Positions 29,919-35,247 of a stretch of DNA of 35,247 bases are shown here, piece by piece. The stretch lies in contig SRZB01000034.1 in assembly GCA_004793585.1 (NCBI GenBank), positions 1-35,247 on the forward strand, given 5' to 3'. Both the position numbers and the translations under genes were made by a program. The DNA is from Hominisplanchenecus murintestinalis (GTDB taxonomy: Bacteria > Bacillota > Clostridia > Lachnospirales > Lachnospiraceae). Under the pieces are notes generated by a model. The model did not search any database. It had not been told where the DNA came from and worked only from the letters and a program-made list of their open reading frames with translations. Positions within the stretch are counted from its first letter, which is position 1; each line of letters begins with the position of its first letter.

Positions 29919-30156
29919 ACATTGCCTAAATTTCCTTTTTTCCCGTAGTAGGTAATAAGGGGAAAAATAATTGCCGGAAAGTTTGGCGTTTTTTGAAACT
30001 GTCCGTATATCACTACAAAACGGAACTGATTTCAAGCCAAAAAAGGCTTCCAGTTTTCCGTTTTTGTCAAATGCTGTTGTGAAAACACGAAAAGAAATTC
30101 CGGGGAACTTTGCCAGATTTGCCTTGCCGTGCGTAGTAAGTAATAGAGGGAGAAAT
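29919..30156 (+). repeat. Imperfect direct repeats in the mob leader
   Basis: CGTAGTAGGTAATAAGGGG and following bases (29944-29968) recur as CGTAGTAAGTAATAGAGGG (30132-30156), 21 of 25 matching. Weaker similarity extends about 25 bp upstream of each. They lie in a 595-bp non-coding leader (29790-30384) that also holds the oriT candidate. Confidence 0.55.
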
Positions 30157-30304
30157 ACCGCCGCATAGTTGGCAGAATCCACGCCGAGCAAGCCGGGGGT
30201 ATCAGCAAAAGCCCACACAGAGGAAGCCGCCACTTTCTTAGAGCAAGATTCTACCACAGTACCAAATTTCGCCTTTCGGCTCATTTTGTCCTGCGGGAAT
30301 CTTG

Positions 30305-30348
30305 TTGGGGTTGCCACCCCAAGCCCGCCTTTTTGCGGCTTGCGCCGC
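30305..30348 (+). other. oriT candidate: two hairpins before mobC
   Basis: TTGGGGT (30305-30311) pairs perfectly with ACCCCAA (30316-30322), and GCGGC (30335-30339) with GCCGC (30344-30348). Both lie just upstream of the mobC ribosome site. Origins of transfer often sit here and carry such hairpins next to the nick site; the nick itself cannot be placed. Confidence 0.45.
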
Positions 30349-30384
30349 TTGAAAAAATCCACCCACGAAAGGAGGTTCACAGCC

Positions 30385-30780
30385 ATGAAGAAATACAACA
30401 CACCCCACCGCCACCGGGTAATCAAAACACGCTTGACCGGGGAAGAATACGCCGAGTTTTCCGAGCGTGTTTCCCTCTGCAAAATGAGCCAAGCCGAGTT
30501 TATCCGGCAAGCCCTTATTAAGTCAAGCATACGCCCGGTCATTACCGTTTCCCCGGTCAATGATGAATTACTCTCTGCCGTGGGAAAACTCACAGCCGAA
30601 TATGGAAAGATAGGCGGCAACTTGAACCAGATTGCCCGCTGTCTGAATGAGTACGGCGCACCTTATAACGCCCTCTCCCAAGAGGTACGAGCCGCCACAG
30701 CGGAGCTTGCCGCCTTGAAGTTTGAAGTCTTGCAGAAAGTAGGTGAAGCTGTTGGCAACATTCAAACATATCAGCTCTAA
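30385..30780 (+). CDS. mobC: MobC-type relaxosome accessory protein
   Basis: The ATG 30385 follows AAAGGAGG and gives 131 residues. The N-terminal half is a ribbon-helix-helix type: HRVIKTRLTGEEYAEFSERV, then MSQAEFIRQALI. The C-terminal half contains the MobC signature GGNLNQIARCLNEYG. MobC binds oriT and opens the nick region for the relaxase. The relaxase start lies inside its 3' end (38-bp overlap). An extended frame from 30169 runs through the oriT region and was not used. Confidence 0.9.
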   Translation: MKKYNTPHRHRVIKTRLTGEEYAEFSERVSLCKMSQAEFIRQALIKSSIRPVITVSPVNDELLSAVGKLTAEYGKIGGNLNQIARCLNEYGAPYNALSQEVRAATAELAALKFEVLQKVGEAVGNIQTYQL

Positions 30781-32383
30781 AAATGCCGATTACGGGGCGG
30801 CTGAACAGTACCTAACCTTTGAGCATGACGAGTTTACCATGAAACCCACACTGGACGGAAACGGGAGGCTTGTTCTCCGTGACGATTACCGCATTTCCTC
30901 TCTGAATTGCGGTGATGAAGATTTCGCCATAGCGTGTATGCGTTCCAATCTGAAATACGGCAAGAACCAGAAGCGGGAGGACGTAAAGAGCCACCACTAT
31001 ATTATTTCCTTTGACCCCCGTGACGCACCAGACAACGGCTTGACCGTAGACCGGGCGCAACGGTTAGGCGAGCAGTTCTGTAAAGAGCATTTCCCCGGAC
31101 ACCAAGCGTTGGTATGCACCCACCCGGACGGGCATAACCACAACGGAAATATCCATGTGCATATCGTAATCAATTCCCTACGGATTGCGGAAGTGCCGCT
31201 GCTGCCCTACATGGAAAGACCAGCCGATACAAGGGAGGGCTGCAAGCACCGCTGTACGGACGCAGCTATGGAGTATTTCAAAGCGGAAGTCATGGAGATG
31301 TGCCACAGGGAAAACCTCTATCAGATTGACTTGCTGAACGGGAGCAAGAACCGCATTACCGAGCGTGAGTATTGGGCGAAGCGGAAAGGACAAGCCGCAC
31401 TGGATAAAGAGAACGCTTCCCATGCCGCCGCAGGAGAGCCGCCCAAAGTCACAAAATTTGAAACCGACAAGGAGAAGCTACGGCGCACAATCCGAGCCGC
31501 CCTGTCCTCTGCCGTTTCCTTTGAGGATTTTTCCGGGAAGCTGTTGCAACAGGGCGTGACCGTCAAGGAGAGCCGGGGGAGATTATCGTATCTCACGCCG
31601 GACAGGACGAAGCCCATCACCGCCCGGAAACTGGGTGATGATTTTGACCGTGCCGCCGTACTGGAAACACTCACCCAAAACGCACAGAACGCCGCCAGAG
31701 CCGCCGAAAAGCCCCTACCCAGACAGGAATACCCCCGGAGCATAAAAGACCATTTACAGCGCAACAAAGCCGCCATAAACGCCCCGAAACAGGACAGTGT
31801 ACAGCGCATGGTAGACATAGCCGCCAAGAAAGCCGAGGGCAAGGGGAAAGGCTATGAGAAATGGGCGACCTTGCACAACTTGAAGCAAATGGCGGCTACC
31901 GTGAGCGTTTATGAGGAATCCGGCTTTTCTTCCCCGGAAGAACTGGAAGCTGCCCTTGCCGCCGCCAATACAGAACTGCATGAAACCACCGGGAAACTGA
32001 AAGCCGTGGAAAGCACTTTGCGGGAGAAAAAGGACTTGCAGAAACAGCTATTGGCGTATATCAAGACCAAGCCAGCCCGTGACGGACTGCGGGCGCAGAA
32101 AACGGAGAAAGCCCGAAAAGCCTACCGGGAGCAGCACGAAAGCGAATTTATCATTTCCGAATCTGCCGCCCGGTATTTCAAGGCACAGGGAATCTCCAAG
32201 CTGCCAGCGTCCAAAGCCCTACAAGCAGAGATTGAACAGCTTACAAGGGAGAAGAACACGCTTTACAACGAGTACCGGGAGAAGAAAGCAAGCGTCCGGG
32301 AATTGCAGACCGTAAAGGGCAATCTTGACCGAATCTTGCGCCGTGAGCCGGAACGGGGAAAGGGGCGGGAAAATGAACGGTAA
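30743..32383 (+). CDS. mobA: Relaxase (MobA/VirD2-type, PF03432-like)
   Basis: The frame begins at GTG 30743 (or TTG 30752 after AGGTGAAG) and gives 546 residues. The N-terminal domain holds the catalytic Tyr region (FKHISSKNADYGAAEQYL), VKSHHYIISFDP and the metal-binding HxH: HPDGHNHNGNIHVHIVINS with H138 and H140. The rest is a long helical region with coiled coils (about 380-540), rich in K/E/R. Relaxases nick oriT and stay covalently bound to the transferred strand. This element lacks its own type IV channel, so it must use one in trans, perhaps from an ICE such as the one upstream. Confidence 0.92.
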   Translation: MKLLATFKHISSKNADYGAAEQYLTFEHDEFTMKPTLDGNGRLVLRDDYRISSLNCGDEDFAIACMRSNLKYGKNQKREDVKSHHYIISFDPRDAPDNGLTVDRAQRLGEQFCKEHFPGHQALVCTHPDGHNHNGNIHVHIVINSLRIAEVPLLPYMERPADTREGCKHRCTDAAMEYFKAEVMEMCHRENLYQIDLLNGSKNRITEREYWAKRKGQAALDKENASHAAAGEPPKVTKFETDKEKLRRTIRAALSSAVSFEDFSGKLLQQGVTVKESRGRLSYLTPDRTKPITARKLGDDFDRAAVLETLTQNAQNAARAAEKPLPRQEYPRSIKDHLQRNKAAINAPKQDSVQRMVDIAAKKAEGKGKGYEKWATLHNLKQMAATVSVYEESGFSSPEELEAALAAANTELHETTGKLKAVESTLREKKDLQKQLLAYIKTKPARDGLRAQKTEKARKAYREQHESEFIISESAARYFKAQGISKLPASKALQAEIEQLTREKNTLYNEYREKKASVRELQTVKGNLDRILRREPERGKGRENER

Positions 32384-32759
32384 ACGCCCCTACATGGACT
32401 ACCAACAACACAGAGCCGCCCGCCGCCTTGTGCATGAGTGCTGCAACTACGATAACGGCAACTGTATCTTGCTGGATAACGGCGAGCCTTGCGTATGCGT
32501 CCAGAGTATCAGCTATTCGCTTATATGCCGCTGGTTTAGGATAGCCGTGCTGCCGCTGGACGGGAAACTGGAAGCCGCCCTACTCCACCGGGCAGACAGG
32601 AAACACTGTACCGAGTGCGGCGGGTATTTTCTCCCCAAGTCAAACCGGGGGAAATACTGCCCGGATTGCGCCGGACGCATGAAAAGAATCAAAGCCGCAC
32701 AGCGCAAGCGGAAACAGAGGGATAAATGTCACGCTTTAGGATATTCCAAACCCCCGTAA
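32373..32759 (+). CDS. Cysteine-rich VLP protein
   Basis: From ATG 32373, overlapping the relaxase end by 11 bp, the protein has 128 residues. It has an N-terminal Cys cluster (VHECCNYDNGNCILLDNG, then PCVCVQ) and a C-terminal zinc ribbon (KHCTECGGYF, then YCPDCAGRMKRIKAA), with a basic tail. It matches the Cys_rich_VLP family (PF14194) found beside relaxases in Clostridia elements. The biochemical role is unknown. Confidence 0.8.
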   Translation: MNGKRPYMDYQQHRAARRLVHECCNYDNGNCILLDNGEPCVCVQSISYSLICRWFRIAVLPLDGKLEAALLHRADRKHCTECGGYFLPKSNRGKYCPDCAGRMKRIKAAQRKRKQRDKCHALGYSKPP

Positions 32760-32871
32760 ATCAAGGCTTTTTTGACCGCCCTCAACGGGTGGGCGATATT
32801 TATATCCTTTACCCCCAAAAACGGCGTTCTAAAGCGTAACAGAAGCCCAAAACAGACCAAAGGAGGAACGA

Positions 32872-33636
32872 ATGGCAGACAACCGCAAATATTACTACCT
32901 AAAGCTGAAAGAGAGCTATTTTGACGAGGACGCTATCGTGCTGCTGGAAAGTATGCAGGACGGTATGCTCTACTCAAACATTCTCTTGAAGATGTACTTA
33001 AAATCGCTGAAAAACGGGGGAAAGCTCCAGCTTGCCGAGAATATCCCCTACACCGCACAGATGATAGCCACCATCACCCGCCAGCAAGTCGGCACAGTGG
33101 AAAGGGCTTTGCAGATTTTTATGAAACTGGGGCTTGTAGAACCCTTGCAGAACGGGGCTTTGTACATGAGCAACATTGAACTTTTAATCGGTCAGTCCTC
33201 TACCGAGGGGGAGCGGAAACGCCGTGCAAGGCTGGCTTTGCAGGAACAAAAGGCATTGCCGGAAGCCGTGGCGGACAAACGTCCACCAGACGGGGCGGAC
33301 ATTTGTCCACCAGAGATAGAGATAGAGAAAGAGATAGATATAGAGTTAGAGATAAAGAGAGAGGGAGAGCTAAAGAAAGGACAGACAGCCCCCGCCCCTT
33401 TTGGCAGATACAAAAACGTCTTTTTGTCAGAAAAAGAGCTTGCGGAGCTGCAGGAGGAGCTTCCCGGCAAATGGGAGTATTACATTGACCGTCTATCCGG
33501 CTATATCGCTTCCAGCGGGAAGAACTACAAGAACCATGCCGCCACTATCCGGCGTTGGGCGGCTGATGACAAGGCAAAGGGGAAGCCGAAAAAGGGAATC
33601 CCCGATTATTCCTACAAAGAGGGCGAGAGCCTTTGA
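32872..33636 (+). CDS. Replisome-organizer N-terminal domain protein (Rep-like)
   Basis: The ATG 32872 follows AAAGGAGG; the protein has 254 residues. Residues 1-115 are a winged-helix Rep_Org_N domain (RKYYYLKLKESYFDEDAIV, then LYSNILLKMYLKSLKNGG). A low-complexity linker of acidic/hydrophobic alternation (EIEIEKEIDIELEIKR) comes from tandem GAGATA-type DNA. The C-terminus has YYIDRLSGYIASSGKNYK and RRWAADD, typical of DnaD/phage replisome proteins. It probably recruits the DnaC-like helicase loader encoded next for replication of the excised element. Confidence 0.85.
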   Translation: MADNRKYYYLKLKESYFDEDAIVLLESMQDGMLYSNILLKMYLKSLKNGGKLQLAENIPYTAQMIATITRQQVGTVERALQIFMKLGLVEPLQNGALYMSNIELLIGQSSTEGERKRRARLALQEQKALPEAVADKRPPDGADICPPEIEIEKEIDIELEIKREGELKKGQTAPAPFGRYKNVFLSEKELAELQEELPGKWEYYIDRLSGYIASSGKNYKNHAATIRRWAADDKAKGKPKKGIPDYSYKEGESL

Positions 33637-33698
33637 CCGCATAGACACAACGCCCCGTAAACAGGGCGTAAAAGACCATGAACAAGGAGGACGATTTT

Positions 33699-34553
33699 AT
33701 GTGTGATTATGATAACGCCATTTTCCGGCTTGCCACAGCACAGGAAGCAGAGCCGGAGGACTACACCGGGGAGGACGGGCTTTTATATTGCGGGAGCTGC
33801 CGCCAGCCCAAAGAAGCCTACTTCCCGGAGGGCAAAACCTTTTTCGGACGTGACCGCCACCCGAAAGAATGTGACTGCCAGCGCAAACGCCGGGAAACGC
33901 TGGAAGCCAGACACCGGGAATACAAGCACCGGGAGGAAGTGGAACGGCTGAAACGAAAGGGATTTACAGACCCGGCTATGCGGGAATGGACGTTTGAAAA
34001 CGACAACGGGAAATGCCCCCAAATGCACAAAGCCTATTCCTATGTGGAGCGATGGGAACGGGTAAGCACCGGGAACTATGGATTGATTTTGTGGGGGAAT
34101 GTCGGCACAGGCAAAAGCTATTTTGCCGGGTGTGTTGCCAATGCCCTTATGGAGAAAGAGGTTTCCGTGTGCATGACAAACTTTGCCTTGATACTCAACG
34201 ACCTTGCCGCCAGCTACAAGGACAGGAACGAGTACATAGCCCGCCTTTGCAGCTTCCCTCTGCTTATCCTTGACGATTTCGGCATGGAGCGTGGCACGGA
34301 ATACGGCTTAGAGCAAGTCTATAACGTGATTGACAGCCGATACCGCAGCCAAAAGCCGCTGATTGTCACAACAAACTTGACGCTAGAGGAATTGCAGAAC
34401 CCGGAGGACACCGCCCATGCCCGGATATATGACCGCCTTATTGAAATGTGTACCCCCGTCCGCATTACCGGGGAGAATTTCAGAAAAGCCAAAGCACGGA
34501 AGAAAATGGAACGCCTTAAAAAGCTGCTGAACGGAAAGGAGATTTGCCTATGA
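33699..34553 (+). CDS. DnaC-like helicase-loader ATPase
   Basis: ATG 33699 is 8 bp after AAGGAGG; the earlier ATG 33678 precedes that site. The protein has 284 residues. An N-terminal zinc-type cluster (CGSC at 31-34, CDC at 58-60) is followed by a helical linker. The AAA+ domain has Walker A GNVGTGKS (133-140), Walker B LLILDDFG, sensor-1 IVTTNLT and an Arg-finger region (ARIYDRLIEMC). It resembles IstB/DnaC loaders of phages and ICEs that load the host helicase. Its stop overlaps tnpW (ATGA). Confidence 0.9.
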   Translation: MCDYDNAIFRLATAQEAEPEDYTGEDGLLYCGSCRQPKEAYFPEGKTFFGRDRHPKECDCQRKRRETLEARHREYKHREEVERLKRKGFTDPAMREWTFENDNGKCPQMHKAYSYVERWERVSTGNYGLILWGNVGTGKSYFAGCVANALMEKEVSVCMTNFALILNDLAASYKDRNEYIARLCSFPLLILDDFGMERGTEYGLEQVYNVIDSRYRSQKPLIVTTNLTLEELQNPEDTAHARIYDRLIEMCTPVRITGENFRKAKARKKMERLKKLLNGKEICL

Positions 34554-34747
34554 CCGACACGCCCAAGAAAAGCACCGCCACTACCACCCGCCGCCCGGAT
34601 TGCGTGACAGAAGTACGCCGTGGGAACACCGTCCTTGTGGTTTCCGGCTACTTCAAGCAAGGCACTACCGCCACCGCCGCCGACAAGATGATGAAAGTGC
34701 TGGAAGCCGAAAGCGCAGCCGGACACAAGCCGATTTACAGCGCATGA
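34550..34747 (+). CDS. tnpW: TnpW, transposon-encoded small protein
   Basis: The 65-residue protein starts at ATG 34550, overlapping the previous stop, with AAAGGAG 8 bp before. DCVTEVRRGNTVLVVSGYF followed by AADKMMKVLEAES matches TnpW of Tn4451 relatives (PF14202). The function is unknown; it always lies next to the large serine recombinase, as here. Confidence 0.88.
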   Translation: MTDTPKKSTATTTRRPDCVTEVRRGNTVLVVSGYFKQGTTATAADKMMKVLEAESAAGHKPIYSA

Positions 34748-34801
34748 CAACCCGCAGATAAAAACCGTCATTTTGACGGGCGGTAAAGAAGCAAAAAAGA
34801 C

Positions 34802-34860
34802 TGTACAGACAGCCCCGCCCTATGGTATAATAAACCTACGGAATAGTGGGGCTGGCTGTC
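34802..34860 (+). promoter_or_regulatory. tnpX promoter within an inverted repeat
   Basis: TGTACA (34802-34807) and TATAAT (34826-34831) with 18-bp spacing. GACAGCC (34808-34814) and AGCCCC (34811-34816) pair with GGCTGTC (34854-34860) and GGGGCT (34848-34853). The dyad could let TnpX or another protein control this promoter, as Tn4451 TnpX binds near its own gene. Confidence 0.55.
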
Positions 34861-34876
34861 GGAAATGGAGGACATT

Positions 34877-35215
34877 ATGCCAAGACAGACCACCCAAAAA
34901 CTCATTACCGCCCTTTATCCGAGATTGTCGCACGAGGACACGCTCCAAGGCGAATCCAACTCCATAAGCAACCAGAAGCGGATTCTGGAAGCCTACGCAA
35001 AACAGAACGGCTTTTCCAACCTCAAATGGTACACGGACGACGGATTCTCCGGGGCAAATTTCCAAAGACCCGGCTTCCAGTCCATGCTTGCCGACATTGA
35101 AGCGGGGCTTGTGGGAACGGTTATCGTAAAGGATATGTCAAGGTTAGGGCGAAACTATCTGCAAGTGGGAATGTACACGGAAATGATTTTCCTGATGTGG
35201 TATAAAAAAAGTTGA
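34877..35215 (+). pseudogene. tnpX: TnpX-type large serine recombinase, truncated
   Basis: The start ATG 34877 follows ATGGAGG. The frame has the resolvase catalytic domain start: LITALYPRLSHED with the catalytic S18, ESNSISNQKRILEAYA, YTDDGFSGANFQRPGF and VIVKDMSRLGRNYLQVGMY. After TEMIF the expected sequence is replaced by LMWYKKS and TGA at 35213-35215. A full TnpX has over 700 residues, so more than 80 percent is missing here, including the DNA-binding recombinase domains. The break at about 35190 suggests an insertion whose left end is the window's last 55 bp. Confidence 0.85.
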
Positions 35216-35247
35216 CACCATATTCCCAAGGATTTGAGATATAATCA
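35190..35247 (+). other. Start of unknown DNA inserted in tnpX
   Basis: The sequence after the tnpX break is AT-rich, with TTGACA at 35212-35217 and TATAAT at 35240-35245. The 22-bp gap is too wide for a normal promoter. It may be the end of an insertion sequence or group II intron; the window ends before it can be identified. Confidence 0.35.

Larger units (their letters stand above)
28600..35195 (+). mobile_element. Tn4451-like integrative mobilizable element (left limit uncertain)
   Basis: Ordered genes: sigma factor, HTH protein, winged-helix protein, oriT candidate, mobC, relaxase, Cys-rich VLP, Rep-organizer, DnaC-like, tnpW and tnpX. TnpW and a TnpX large serine recombinase at the right end are hallmarks of the Tn4451/Tn4453 family. 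The left end could be near 28600 or as far left as 26366, where maff2 breaks; in the latter case the TetR/transporter pair is cargo. The right end is lost because tnpX is interrupted near 35190. Confidence 0.7.

Noticed and set aside
29835-30620. 261-codon open frame on the minus strand across the mob leader and mobC start
   Set aside because: It crosses a terminator, the oriT candidate and a real gene, has no ribosome site or known domain, and is better explained by conserved non-coding DNA read in the wrong sense.
35212-35245. TTGACA and TATAAT at the window end as a promoter
   Set aside because: The 22-bp spacing is outside the working range for vegetative sigma factors, so it is noted only as part of unknown inserted DNA.

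Overview
The window looks like a mosaic accessory region from a gut-associated Clostridia of the Lachnospiraceae type (Bacillota). This rests on AT-rich host-like stretches, AGGAGG-type ribosome sites, LytTR/GHKL two-component genes, and ICE and Tn4451-like genes of the kinds common in Blautia, Roseburia and Clostridium relatives. No rRNA or tRNA gene was seen, so the assignment is by gene content only.

Region 1 (1-2000) is a graveyard of defence and toxin genes: a Doc/Fic remnant, a possible AbiH remnant, an apparently intact BrnT/BrnA-type toxin-antitoxin pair with its own promoter, an XRE-regulator tail and a DUF6036 (AbiEii-like) pseudogene with two in-frame stops. Region 2 (2000-11140) is low-GC chromosomal-type DNA. 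It holds an AgrA/AgrC-like LytTR regulator and GHKL kinase set among six perfect or near-perfect hairpins, two coiled-coil proteins of unknown role, small membrane proteins, CPBP proteases (one intact, one decayed), a GNAT-YoaP protein, a second GNAT, a GrpB fragment, a membrane-anchored protein and a broken OmpR-type regulator. That regulator is joined directly to an 0.8-kb fragment of an ICE helicase/methylase gene. Region 3 (12000-13600) holds an orphan Vsr-type endonuclease and a 3'-truncated IS200-type element.

Region 4 (13650-18960 plus 26242-26382) is a high-GC segment of a conjugative element: ParB-like protein, DUF4406-like protein, ArdA antirestriction protein, PcfB/DUF3801 protein, VirD4/TraG coupling ATPase and the start of a Maff2-family gene. 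Four copies of a dyad (GRGACA-NNN-TGTCYC with a CACTTC flank) sit in parB or directly after its genes. Between virD4 and maff2 sits a 7.2-kb Tn554-like transposon (about 18961-26241): three tyrosine-recombinase-type proteins, a coiled-coil TnpC-like protein and a protein made of six zinc-ribbon repeats. All five genes overlap, so they form one translationally coupled unit, and both ends carry CGACAAAA repeats.

Region 5 (26383-35247) begins with an iteron-like array (seven copies of AAATCCAAACTT in both orientations next to a DnaA-box match), then a divergent TetR/cation-efflux pair. It continues with a Tn4451-like mobilizable element: sigma factor, two HTH proteins, an oriT candidate, MobC, a relaxase, a Cys-rich VLP protein, a Rep-organizer protein, a DnaC-like ATPase, TnpW, and a TnpX large serine recombinase that is cut off near the window end. 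The genes suggest layers of insertion: an ICE hit by a Tn554-like unit, with a mobilizable element beside it that was itself interrupted later. The least familiar feature is the coupled recombinase trio with its zinc-ribbon partner.
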